Below, one piece after another: positions 34,479-42,305 of a DNA stretch of 43,802 bases; the first letter of the stretch is position 1, and the number at the start of each line of letters is the position of its first letter. A program made the position numbers and the translations under genes. Under the pieces are notes generated by a model, which saw only the letters and a program-made list of their open reading frames with translations, ran no database searches and was not told the origin of the DNA. Source of the DNA: Candidatus Baldrarchaeum yapensis (lineage in GTDB: Archaea; Asgardarchaeota; Baldrarchaeia; Baldrarchaeales; Baldrarchaeaceae). Location: positions 1 through 43,802 of the forward strand of contig JAEOSH010000015.1 of assembly GCA_016840465.1 (NCBI GenBank). The letters are read 5' to 3'.

Positions 34479-35007
34479 GATTCTGATAGCCGGGGTTGGG
34501 GGACTCGGAATAGTATTCGCGGGTTCGGTTTTAGCGAGAGCCGCCGCGATATATGAGGGTTTTGAGGTGACGTTTTCGCCATCATACGGGGCCGAAGCTA
34601 GAGGGACTGCATGCAAGAGCGAAGTTATAATTAGCGATGAGAGGATACTTTATCCTCGTGTGAGGAACTGCGATTTCATGATCTCTATGAGCGATGATGC
34701 AGTTTTGAGGTACATAAGATTTCTGAAGAAAGATGGATATCTAGTCTTAGATGAGGATTTGGTGAAACTTGATGTTAAGAGGAAGGGGATCAAGGTGGTG
34801 AGAGTACCCGCTCACAGGAAGGCTCAGGAGGTGTTAGGAACCCCGCAGGTTACAAACATGGTAATGCTCGGGGTTCTTGCAAAGTTGCTTCCCTTGGTGT
34901 CGTTCGAGTCCATCAAGCGGTCGATTAAGGATCTTTCTCCGAAGAGGCTCGTGGATTTAAATGTAAAGGCACTTGAACTCGGCAACCGGATACCATTGGG
35001 TGACTGA
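34468..35007 (+). CDS. korC: 2-oxoacid:ferredoxin oxidoreductase gamma subunit
   Basis: 179 residues from GTG. ILIAGVGGLGIVFAGSVLAR and FSPSYGAEARGTACKSEVII are signature gamma segments that bind CoA. It completes an alpha-beta-gamma enzyme. The delta ferredoxin subunit is not encoded nearby except perhaps as the tiny CxxC frame before korA. Confidence 0.92.
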   Translation: MRVEILIAGVGGLGIVFAGSVLARAAAIYEGFEVTFSPSYGAEARGTACKSEVIISDERILYPRVRNCDFMISMSDDAVLRYIRFLKKDGYLVLDEDLVKLDVKRKGIKVVRVPAHRKAQEVLGTPQVTNMVMLGVLAKLLPLVSFESIKRSIKDLSPKRLVDLNVKALELGNRIPLGD

Positions 35008-35446
35008 GGTGCTACCAGATATTGAAGACATCGTGAATTTCATATTAAGCATCTGTCCGAGTCCTAAGAAGATTGTAGAGGTGGGAGTGGGAAGACTGCC
35101 CGACGTGGCACTCAAAATACGTGAAAGGGTACCGGATGTGGAAATCGTAGTTGTGGATGCAGATGCCTCGGTGATTGATGAATTAAAGAGGAGAACCACG
35201 GGAATTAAGGTCCTACGGGACGATATTTTGCGTCCAAAAATGGAAATATATCGTGATGCTAGTCTTATATATTCGATACGCCCGCCACCCGATATGCTAC
35301 CACACCTCAAGCGGGTCTCATTAGAGGTCCATGCACCTCTCGTAATTCGGCCGCTGTCGTCCGATATCAGCGAATTTGTTGTCGATAAGGAGTTAAAAGT
35401 TGTAAGACATGGAAAGGCAATTCTCCTCCTTTATATTCCGAAGTGA
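35000..35446 (+). CDS. UPF0146-family protein
   Basis: About 148 residues. PKKIVEVGVGRLPDVALKIR, VVVDADASVIDE, LRDDILRP and YSIRPPPDMLPHL follow the UPF0146 pattern, an archaeal family with a methyltransferase-like Rossmann fold and unknown activity. GTG 35000, overlapping the korC stop, is my choice; GTG 35009 is also possible. The gene is probably read with korABC and the sirtuin after it. Confidence 0.75.
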   Translation: MTEVLPDIEDIVNFILSICPSPKKIVEVGVGRLPDVALKIRERVPDVEIVVVDADASVIDELKRRTTGIKVLRDDILRPKMEIYRDASLIYSIRPPPDMLPHLKRVSLEVHAPLVIRPLSSDISEFVVDKELKVVRHGKAILLLYIPK

Positions 35447-35455
35447 GGGATGAGT

Positions 35456-36184
35456 ATGGAGGTCATTAAAGAGGCGGCGGATCTGATAGGGTCTTCGAAC
35501 TTTGTGGTTGCGCTCACGGGTGCCGGAATATCTGCGGAGAGCGGTATTCCCACCTTTAGAGGCAAGAATGGTCTCTGGAGAAAGTATAGGGCTGAGGATC
35601 TCGCAACACCTGAGGCTTTCGCTAGGAATCCCAGACTCGTGTGGGAGTGGTATGTTTGGAGGATGAAGATAATAGGGTCCGCGGAGCCTAATCCCGGGCA
35701 TATTGCCCTCGCAAAGATGGAGGAAATGGGTATATTGAAGGCGTTGATAACGCAGAACGTCGACGGGCTCCACAGGAGGGCAGGATCAAGGAATGTACTG
35801 GAATTGCACGGAAACATCTGGAGAGTCAGATGTGTGGATTGCGGATTTTCGAAGATGATAAGCAAACCGCCCGAGCAAATTCCCCCGAAATGTGAGGAAT
35901 GTGGCGGGCTCTTAAGACCCGACGTTGTGTGGTTCGGTGAACCTCTTCCCAAGGACGTTTTGAATCGCGCAATTTACTATGCATCTAGGGCGGATCTCAT
36001 GTTGGTGATAGGCACAAGTGCGGTGGTTCAGCCTGCGGCATCTCTCCCCTTACTGACGAAGAGAAATGGTGGGATACTCATCGAAATAAACATTTCCGAT
36101 ACTCCTTTGACACCGATCTGTGATTTGACCATACGTGAAAAAGCGGGGGTTATATTACCAAAGATTCTGGAGGAAATTGGATGA
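35456..36184 (+). CDS. Sir2-family NAD-dependent protein deacylase
   Basis: About 242 residues. GAGISAESGIPTFRGKNGLW binds NAD, TQNVDGLHRRAG and LELHGN carry the catalytic His, and CVDCGFSKM with KCEECGG forms the zinc site. ATG 35456 sits seven bases after GAGGG; ATG 35450 is closer than usual. Sirtuins in archaea deacetylate Alba and acyl-CoA synthetases, so co-location with acyl-CoA-making genes fits (inference). Confidence 0.92.
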   Translation: MEVIKEAADLIGSSNFVVALTGAGISAESGIPTFRGKNGLWRKYRAEDLATPEAFARNPRLVWEWYVWRMKIIGSAEPNPGHIALAKMEEMGILKALITQNVDGLHRRAGSRNVLELHGNIWRVRCVDCGFSKMISKPPEQIPPKCEECGGLLRPDVVWFGEPLPKDVLNRAIYYASRADLMLVIGTSAVVQPAASLPLLTKRNGGILIEINISDTPLTPICDLTIREKAGVILPKILEEIG

Positions 36185-36310
36185 AATACTATAACAAAAA
36201 CTCTAACTCTTTGAAGGAGAGGAAATTCCGCAGACATATTATTTCTTACTCATGGGGCATGTGCGTTATGATTTTCTCCCGAGATTAGATGGAGGTTCTT
36301 CCTACACTTC

Positions 36311-36856
36311 TCAAAAACATCCTTCAATCTTCTTCGTATTCCATTTTTCCGCTATTCTCCTGAGAAGACCAAAGTCTATTTCGTCCACACTAACCTCTAA
36401 TATCGAAATCATATCTCGTAAACTCTGGTCTGAGTAATATGCCGAGAGTTTCGCAATTATAAGCACCTCTGGTGCCTCTACCCACGTGTTTTCCCCGAAA
36501 ACTCTCATTTGCCTCCTATGTTTCATCGCAAACTCATCAAGAGGTCCGTAGACACCTTGGGCATCTATCCAGTAAGCATAAGACTTGTAAAAAAATTGTA
36601 AAATGAGACTTCTCTTGGAGAGATGTTATCACATGTTCCGCGCCTCCCGTTGTCTCCAAGTCATACTTTTTCATTACCTCCAGAAAACGCTCCATCTCCT
36701 CTTTATTTGCCTTAATATCCAAAATGACATCCAAATCGTGTATTGTTCTAGGAGCCCCGTATACTGACATGAGAAACCGCCAACAATCACATAATCAATG
36801 CCTGATTCGTTCAACGCCCTTATACTTCGGTGATCAAAGTCCTCAAACGTCAGCAT
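36311..36856 (-). pseudogene. Nucleotidyltransferase (MNT/DUF6036-like) with two frameshifts
   Basis: Three minus-strand pieces join if two single-base gaps are repaired. First, RALNESGIDYVIVGGF shifts to LMSVYGAPRTIHDLDVIL near 36765. Later HFTIF shifts at a T7 run near 36590 to YKSYAYWIDAQGVYGPLDEF and on to VFGENTWVEAPEVLII. VGGF...TIHDLDVIL is the nucleotidyltransferase core with the DxD metal motif. The start ATG directly follows the small upstream gene. Likely the toxin or antitoxin half of an inactivated module. Confidence 0.72.
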
Positions 36857-37060
36857 CTACCTCCTCACCTTTCTTTCCCACTCCATAAGCCTTTCCCTGA
36901 GGTAAGTAATCGCTTCCTCTTTGCTCATGCCTTTCTTCTCCATGATTCGCCGCACCTTCTCGCGTAGTATTGCATCCATCATATCCGCTAAGATTCTCAG
37001 CCTGCCCTCGGGATTAAGCCTTCTAAGTACCTCAATTTTCTTCTTCTCAGCAATATTCAT
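36857..37060 (-). CDS. Small helical protein upstream of the nucleotidyltransferase
   Basis: 67 residues, strongly charged and helical, with RRLNPEGRLRILADMMDAIL and GMSKEEAITYLRERLMEWER. I do not recognise the family. Its TAG stop touches the ATG of the nucleotidyltransferase pseudogene and its AGGAGG end serves as that gene's ribosome site, so they form an operon. Possibly the partner of the transferase in a toxin-antitoxin or defence pair. Confidence 0.6.
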   Translation of the reverse strand: MNIAEKKKIEVLRRLNPEGRLRILADMMDAILREKVRRIMEKKGMSKEEAITYLRERLMEWERKVRR

Positions 37061-37195
37061 GTCGATCGCTCTTAAGCATCAATACGTCGTTGTGAGGTTT
37101 TGTTTATCATTGATTGCATCTTTGCATTATAAGAACGTTCCTCTCAGAGGTATTAGATTCTACCCGTAAACGTAAAAAGTTACGTAACAATTTGT

Positions 37196-37711
37196 ATGAT
37201 TCCAGTGGGTGATACGGAGTTGGAGACCCTAGTTGTTCCTCATGTCATTGCTGAGCGCATTCGGCGAGAGGCCAAAAAAGCCGGCATGACCTTAGAGGAA
37301 TATCTTATTGAGTTGATTTCGCAGAATTTGGACCCTAAGGATAAAGTTCGAGAATACCTTGAGGCATCTCGAGAACTTCTTGAACAAGCAAATGAGGAAT
37401 TGAAAAAGGGCGATATAAGGCAGGCCGCTGAAAAAATATGGGGCGCCACGGCTCTTGCAATTAAGGCTCATGCTTACTCAAGGGAAAGACGAAGACTCAC
37501 TGACCATAGGGAACTCTGGGAATATAAAAATAAGGTTGCCGATGAGCTTGGTGATTGGGTGAGGTCGGTATTTCGACATGCGAGCGCCCTGCATACATGT
37601 TTTTACGAGGGATGGTACACTAAAAGGGACGTTGAAGATGTTTTGACCGATGTAAGGAAACTTATTGAAGCCATATCGAGGGTTATTCTAAAGTCTAACA
37701 TTACTACTTGA
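37196..37711 (+). CDS. PaREP1-like (HEPN-type) protein
   Basis: 171 residues. An N-terminal ribbon-helix-like part (PHVIAERIRREAKKAGMTLEE) precedes the PaREP1 core: AAEKIWGATALAIKAHAYSR, DHRELWEYKNKVADELG and CFYEGWYTKRDVEDVL. PaREP1 proteins are mostly known from Thermoproteota and are HEPN-like. It is divergent from a nucleotidyltransferase operon, so the two may be remnants of an HEPN/MNT pair arranged head-to-head. Function unknown; no canonical RxxxxH RNase motif is evident. Confidence 0.72.
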   Translation: MIPVGDTELETLVVPHVIAERIRREAKKAGMTLEEYLIELISQNLDPKDKVREYLEASRELLEQANEELKKGDIRQAAEKIWGATALAIKAHAYSRERRRLTDHRELWEYKNKVADELGDWVRSVFRHASALHTCFYEGWYTKRDVEDVLTDVRKLIEAISRVILKSNITT

Positions 37712-37755
37712 AGTTTTCTCATCCGCCGTCTTTAAGCAGTATTTGATGTTTTCAA

Positions 37756-38967
37756 TTAACGTCCGATCTCTTTTATTGAAAAGGAAAGATTACTATCCTT
37801 TTCCAGTTCTATTAAGAATTCCGGTAGATCTTCTTCTGACAGAATTACTACGTTACGTGGATACTTCCTGTGAGGCTTTCTTGCCTTCACTTCGACTTTT
37901 AGGTCTCCTGCTATGCAATCTATCTCGTAGTTATTTTTAAAGTAGTAGATTTCCCCGAACCTTCTATAGAGATGCTCTTGTACGACGCTTTCGTAAATTG
38001 CCGATTCCACAAACTTTGCGCCAGACCAGAATGCGAATAGTCTTAAAAGGAGGGGATCTCTGAAGAAGAACTTCTTCTCCTTCCTGTAATAAACCTTATT
38101 CGACTTGAGGTACGCTATACCTATCATGTACAGGTCTCTGAAGAACTCTAAGTACTCCTGGACTATCTTATACGAATATCCGGAGGTTTCGGAGGCTATT
38201 GCCCTATAACTCATGGCGGAGGGGATTTTGCTTATCAGGGATGCAAGCACCTCCTTTGATATCTCAAGGCTCTTCCTGAACCTGATGAATTCGCCGACAA
38301 ATGCGTTTAAAATGCTATCCAGCGGCAACTCATTTATACTTGACGGGAAGCCGCCAGTTTCGAGGTATTTTTCGAATAATCTCAGCACCTCATCATACTG
38401 CAGTTTGTATCTTCTTATGCCGTGCACCCTGACGTACTGCTTGAAGCTTAATGGTAGTACTTCAATTGTCTTTCCCTTTCCGGTTCTACTTGGGAATAAC
38501 TCGATATCTCCTCTTATTTTTAGGCTACTTGAGCCTGTAGCGGTCACAACATCATTTAACAGTTCGCCCGAGTCTATTAACACCTTGACGGCCTTCCACC
38601 ATTCCTTAAGGGATGTAACTTCGTCTAAGAAGATGTATGAGGTGTCTATTCCCTCATTTTTCTTAAATTCCAAATATTCCTCCAGTAATTTCCTAAGCGA
38701 CACAAAATCAGGGAAGATTTCACAGTTGATGTACACAATACTCTCTGGAGGCGTCTTTCTCAACAATTCTGCTATTAACAGTTTTATACCTGTAGTCTTT
38801 CCAACCTGTCTCGGTCCTACGATGAAATTTAGGGAAAAAGGTTCAAGAGATATCTCCTTTGTCCACTCCGGAATCCATTTGTACTTTTGCCGTTCCCATA
38901 ATTGCACATGAATATCGGGACTATCACTCCACCAAGGATTTATTCTTCTCAGGGTTTTTATACCCAT
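37756..38967 (-). CDS. AAA_14/DUF4143-type ATPase
   Basis: 403 residues with Walker A VGPRQVGKTT, Walker B YIFLDEVTSLKEW, TATGSSSLKIRG (sensor 1) and an arginine-rich LFPSRTGKGKTIEVLPLSF. The C-terminal half, ending in YYFKNNYEIDCIAGDLKVEVKA, is the nuclease-like DUF4143 region with E-x-D and V-K. These ATPases are widespread in thermophilic archaea and of unknown role; defence has been proposed. Monocistronic, with its own TATA box and a palindrome across the start codon. Confidence 0.82.
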   Translation of the reverse strand: MGIKTLRRINPWWSDSPDIHVQLWERQKYKWIPEWTKEISLEPFSLNFIVGPRQVGKTTGIKLLIAELLRKTPPESIVYINCEIFPDFVSLRKLLEEYLEFKKNEGIDTSYIFLDEVTSLKEWWKAVKVLIDSGELLNDVVTATGSSSLKIRGDIELFPSRTGKGKTIEVLPLSFKQYVRVHGIRRYKLQYDEVLRLFEKYLETGGFPSSINELPLDSILNAFVGEFIRFRKSLEISKEVLASLISKIPSAMSYRAIASETSGYSYKIVQEYLEFFRDLYMIGIAYLKSNKVYYRKEKKFFFRDPLLLRLFAFWSGAKFVESAIYESVVQEHLYRRFGEIYYFKNNYEIDCIAGDLKVEVKARKPHRKYPRNVVILSEEDLPEFLIELEKDSNLSFSIKEIGR

Positions 38968-38994
38968 GAGAATTATTACTTCTCATTAATATAT
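38965..38994 (-). promoter_or_regulatory. TATA box and start-codon palindrome of the ATPase gene
   Basis: TGAGAAGTAATAATTCTCA (38967-38985) is an inverted repeat with 6-base arms reaching into the ATG. ATTTATATATTAA just upstream on the minus strand is the TATA box. A dimeric repressor here would block initiation, so self-regulation is plausible. Confidence 0.45.
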
Positions 38995-39141
38995 AAATCA
39001 TTATCTTGCTTGTGTCGCTGGGATCCTGTAAGTTTCCATGAAACCTCGTTATGATCTTGCAGTTTGAATTTCCAAAACACCTCTACGGTCTTACTACTGA
39101 ACGTAATGATATATAGTCTCCACGGATACTCTCCGGGGCCA

Positions 39142-39417
39142 TCAGACATATTTATGACAATTTTTACTATTTTTGCCCCATTTTTTTAATAGCAATTCCA
39201 CGATATGCTTGTAATTGGCGAACTCCAAGACGTAATATCCGAGTTCCTCACGTGATATCTTCTCTAGGACGTATCTGGCTTCTAATATTGCCGCTAGGCC
39301 GCGTAATAAGTTTAAAAGCCGATGGAATATCGCCTCTGTCGTTTCAACTATGACATTTTTTAACAATCCACAATATCTTAATATTAGCGTCAGGATTCGG
39401 AGCAATTGTCTCCACAT
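39142..39417 (-). CDS. Small hypothetical protein
   Basis: About 91 residues from ATG 39417. A hydrophobic start (WRQLLRILTLILRYCGLLKN) is followed by LRGLAAILEARYVLEKISRE and LEFANYKHIVELLLKKW. No family recognised and no clear ribosome site. The helical, Leu-rich composition and moderate length make it a fair but unproven gene, downstream of the GTPase cluster on the same strand. Confidence 0.35.
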   Translation of the reverse strand: MWRQLLRILTLILRYCGLLKNVIVETTEAIFHRLLNLLRGLAAILEARYVLEKISREELGYYVLEFANYKHIVELLLKKWGKNSKNCHKYV

Positions 39418-39589
39418 AGTAACCGAGGGACAGCCGAACGAAGAAGATGAGATCAAACATTGTATCGCGTGGATCCCTTTACCGTTTATTTTATAAAAAC
39501 CTACCTACGGCGGCAATAATTAGTTAACGAAAAATGAGTTGGAGGGTACGAGGAATAACCCGAGTTACAACGTAGATGCAACGGGTATC

Positions 39590-40063
39590 CTAACCGGGTA
39601 TTCGAGCCTCGTTTCCTCTTACTTCGACAAGCCCCTTTCTCGCGAAAATCAGGAGGTACGAGCGGACGGCATCTAATGGTATGCCTAAAGTTTTCGATAT
39701 GTACTCAACGCGGACCCACGAGGGGCGGAAGTCTCTCAGCATCCAGTACACCTGATACTTGGGGTCCTCCTCGGTAAGATTGTAGAGTTTATTCAACTCC
39801 GTCTGAAGTTTTAGCACATCCTCGGCGTACGCTGCCGAAAACACCGATTGTTGGAGATTTACCTCCTTGGTGGCCTCTTTTGCCGCCGATGTGATGGCGT
39901 TTATTAGAGTTTTCACAATTATGTCTATTATGCCGCTTATGAAGGTATCCAACTCTTCCATTATTGCGTCTAGGACCCTCTTTCTCAGCGCTCCCTTTCT
40001 TAGCGACATTCGTCTTAGGATCTCTCTTTCGACCGCGCTTCTAATGGCGTTTGCATTGCTCAT
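39590..40063 (-). CDS. Winged-helix protein ending the GTPase cluster
   Basis: 157 residues. The first 75 are helical (ILRRMSLRKGALRKRVLDAI, then FISGIIDIIVKTLINAITSA), amphipathic or weakly hydrophobic, possibly peripheral to membrane. The last 55, VYWMLRDFRPSWVRVEYISK through GIPLDAVRSYLLIFARKGLVEV, form a winged helix. It has GGAAGGAGAGCAGA before ATG and overlaps the longin gene above by 23 bases. I know no named family. It may tie the GTPase module to DNA or protein partners. Confidence 0.65.
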   Translation of the reverse strand: MSNANAIRSAVEREILRRMSLRKGALRKRVLDAIMEELDTFISGIIDIIVKTLINAITSAAKEATKEVNLQQSVFSAAYAEDVLKLQTELNKLYNLTEEDPKYQVYWMLRDFRPSWVRVEYISKTLGIPLDAVRSYLLIFARKGLVEVRGNEARIPG

Positions 40064-40952
40064 TCTGCTCTCCTTCCTTTCTTCCCGATGTTAGGGTAAC
40101 ATACCCGTAGCGTAGTGCAAGACCCAGAACGAACTTCACGATGCTTATCGGTATTCTCTCGAGATGTGCTATCTCCCTCACACTCTTAGTACCATCACAC
40201 CTACTTATGATGGACATCCCGACATCCCCATACATGCTCTTTATGAGAACGGGGGTTATCCCGGGGACCCTAACAAGTACGTCCCATTCTTCCACCTTTG
40301 CATGAGGAAACTCTATGACTCCCTCTTTAACTCCGAGCAACATTAGTGTTACAATATCATTTAACGGCATGCTTGCGATGTTTGCAATGTCCTCCACACT
40401 TTTCTTCCCGTTCACAAGATCCATGATCCTAATGAACTTCATTTTTACATCTCCAGGAACTGGCAAGCGACGGACGACCGCCACGGGATCTGATAGGAGT
40501 TTAGGAACGAACCTTGGATTTATCGGTTGCCCGGGGAACTCCATCATGACGTGAAGTATGAAGCGACGAAATACTGACACGTCCAGGATACACCCCCAGT
40601 TCTTAAGTTCCCGCTCGTACATTCTCTCAAACAATGCTACTATCTTCTTGAGTTTTGCACGTATTTCTTCTGTTTCCTCATCGGCTATTAACGCACCGAC
40701 AACCATTCTCCCTCTCTCTATAACTATTTTGAAGGACCCCCTGTCGATGCTTTTCAGATAGCCGCCCTTTTCTGGCATAAGTTCTCCGGCAAAGGAGTTT
40801 ATTGCTTGCAGGAAGCCGGTAACGAGCAGAGGATCAACCTCCACACTTCCAAATTTATAACTAAATAGGCATTCTCCGCTCTCTTCCAAAAATATGTAGA
40901 GATTGTGAACTCGAACACTCGTTTTTTTGCCTTCCTGCTTCTCTACACTCAT
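40041..40952 (-). CDS. Longin-like domain plus winged helices
   Basis: 303 residues. Residues 15-130 follow the longin order of strands and helices: NLYIFLEESGECLFSYKFG, LVTGFLQAINSFAGELM, FKIVIERGRMVVGALIAD and a long amphipathic helix. Two winged-helix units follow (around 165-215 GKKSVEDIANIASMPLNDIV and 250-290 GTKSVREIAHLERIPISIV). The ATG overlaps the coiled-coil gene's TGA. Longin domains bind small GTPases, and one is encoded two genes up. Family assignment is by fold pattern; I infer a GTPase effector or regulator. Confidence 0.68.
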   Translation of the reverse strand: MSVEKQEGKKTSVRVHNLYIFLEESGECLFSYKFGSVEVDPLLVTGFLQAINSFAGELMPEKGGYLKSIDRGSFKIVIERGRMVVGALIADEETEEIRAKLKKIVALFERMYERELKNWGCILDVSVFRRFILHVMMEFPGQPINPRFVPKLLSDPVAVVRRLPVPGDVKMKFIRIMDLVNGKKSVEDIANIASMPLNDIVTLMLLGVKEGVIEFPHAKVEEWDVLVRVPGITPVLIKSMYGDVGMSIISRCDGTKSVREIAHLERIPISIVKFVLGLALRYGYVTLTSGRKEGEQNEQCKRH

Positions 40953-41458
40953 GCCCCTCCTCTCTCTTCTATCTCTCTCTTCTTAGCCTCAAGCTCTTTT
41001 ATAAGCTCCCTGTACTCCTCCTCACTTATGAATCCACTTTCTTTCTGGAACTCCAAATCCATGATTTGTCTCTCGAGGTCCATAAGTTCTGTCCTGGGAA
41101 GTTCTACGGATTCTACCTCCTGTGCTTCATGTACAGTCTCTTCTAGGTCGCTAGCCGCTACCATTTCGGGTACTTTGGATTCTACAGATTCTACACTCGT
41201 AGGTTGAGTTGGCTTCATTTGTGGTGTCTCCATTTTGGCCATTTCTTTAGTTTCTAATTTCTTTTCCTCGATTTCCCCTATTCCCTCGAGCATTAATGCT
41301 ATTTTTTCCGGGATCCATTCTCCAAACAGTCTTATCAGCAGATCGACTTTCCGTTCAAGTTTTTCGATCCTCTCGATGAGATCGATGACCCCTGCTTCTT
41401 TCATTAAAGAGCGTACGAGGGCTTTCAGGGCGTTACCTAACTCGGATGGTTCTTTCAT
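40949..41458 (-). CDS. Coiled-coil linker protein of the GTPase cluster
   Basis: About 169 residues from ATG 41458 behind GGGGTGAT. Residues 1-50 include a heptad helix (VIDLIERIEKLERKVDLLIR), the middle 55 are acidic and disordered with Pro/Ser/Thr, and the C-terminus (LERQIMDLEFQKESGFISEEEYRE, shown in part: FQKESGFISEEEYREL) resembles SHOCT-type short helical tails. It lies between the GTPase and a longin protein, so it may act as a scaffold. No known family. Confidence 0.68.
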   Translation of the reverse strand: MKEPSELGNALKALVRSLMKEAGVIDLIERIEKLERKVDLLIRLFGEWIPEKIALMLEGIGEIEEKKLETKEMAKMETPQMKPTQPTSVESVESKVPEMVAASDLEETVHEAQEVESVELPRTELMDLERQIMDLEFQKESGFISEEEYRELIKELEAKKREIEERGGA

Positions 41459-41474
41459 CACATCACCCCATTCA

Positions 41475-42305
41475 TCAACTGAGTAATGCACTTTTTATCA
41501 CATCCATAATTTTAGATCGGTAAGCAGGGTCAATCGCAACACATCCATAAGTTTTTATTCCGAGTGTTTGCTCGATCACATCCGCGGGAAGCGATTTAGG
41601 CAGGTCCTGCTTATTTGCGATGGCGAGGATTACGGAGTACCTTGCAGGGTCCCTAATCATCGGCATTATTTGGGATTTTGTACGTTCTACATTATCAGGT
41701 GTGGAATCGGTCACTACAACCACCACGTCGCTCCCCCTTATCAGTATGTCCCATATTGGCATAAATCTCTCCTGACCACCCACGGTGAACAGTATAACTC
41801 TGTAGGGTCCAATAGGGAGTGTCATAATGGCCCGCTCCCCGAACATGGTGGGCTCGTACCTTAGCGGTATACGTTCGTGCCTTAGCAATCTGAGTAGAGT
41901 TGTCTTACCCACCCCTCCGAAGCCGACGAAGCACACTTTTGCCGGAATTGTCGCAATTACTCTTCTGCTGAGGATGCTGAGGTGCCTTTCTTCCTCGACC
42001 GAGAGAGGACTATTAAATCTCTGGGATGCGACATCTCTGAGGTACTCGGTGAGCGCACCTTCCACCTCCTCCCTATCGCACGATCTGTTGTTAATCATCA
42101 CGACAATGTAGTCTCCGAGCGTCCCGTACGATATTCTATATCTGAAGATCTCCGAGTGGTCGATCACGCCGTCGTCCATTGCCCTTGCAACAGGAAGTAT
42201 CAACTGTGAGATCTCATCGAAGTTTATCCTGCCGATATTTGCGTACTTTCTATGAAATATAAGGCGAAGATCGTCCTTCTTGTAGATGTATATCTGTCTT
42301 ATCAA
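41475..42305 (-). CDS. Longin-Arf/Rag-like small GTPase fusion
   Basis: 276 residues. Residues 2-105 are longin-like: IRQIYIYKKDDLRLIFHRKY, DEISQLILPVARAMDDG, DYIVVMINNR, and helix EVEGALTEYLRDVASQ. Residues 118-276 are a Ras-superfamily GTPase: G1 GFGGVGKT (128-135), switch-I Thr153 in EPTMFGE, G3 FTVGGQERF, G4 NKQD (231-234), G5 CVAID. The G4 and GGQ resemble Arf. G3 has Thr174 where Asp is canonical, which should alter Mg binding. The start overlaps the preceding gene's stop (TGATG). Confidence 0.85.
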   Translation of the reverse strand: MIRQIYIYKKDDLRLIFHRKYANIGRINFDEISQLILPVARAMDDGVIDHSEIFRYRISYGTLGDYIVVMINNRSCDREEVEGALTEYLRDVASQRFNSPLSVEEERHLSILSRRVIATIPAKVCFVGFGGVGKTTLLRLLRHERIPLRYEPTMFGERAIMTLPIGPYRVILFTVGGQERFMPIWDILIRGSDVVVVVTDSTPDNVERTKSQIMPMIRDPARYSVILAIANKQDLPKSLPADVIEQTLGIKTYGCVAIDPAYRSKIMDVIKSALLS

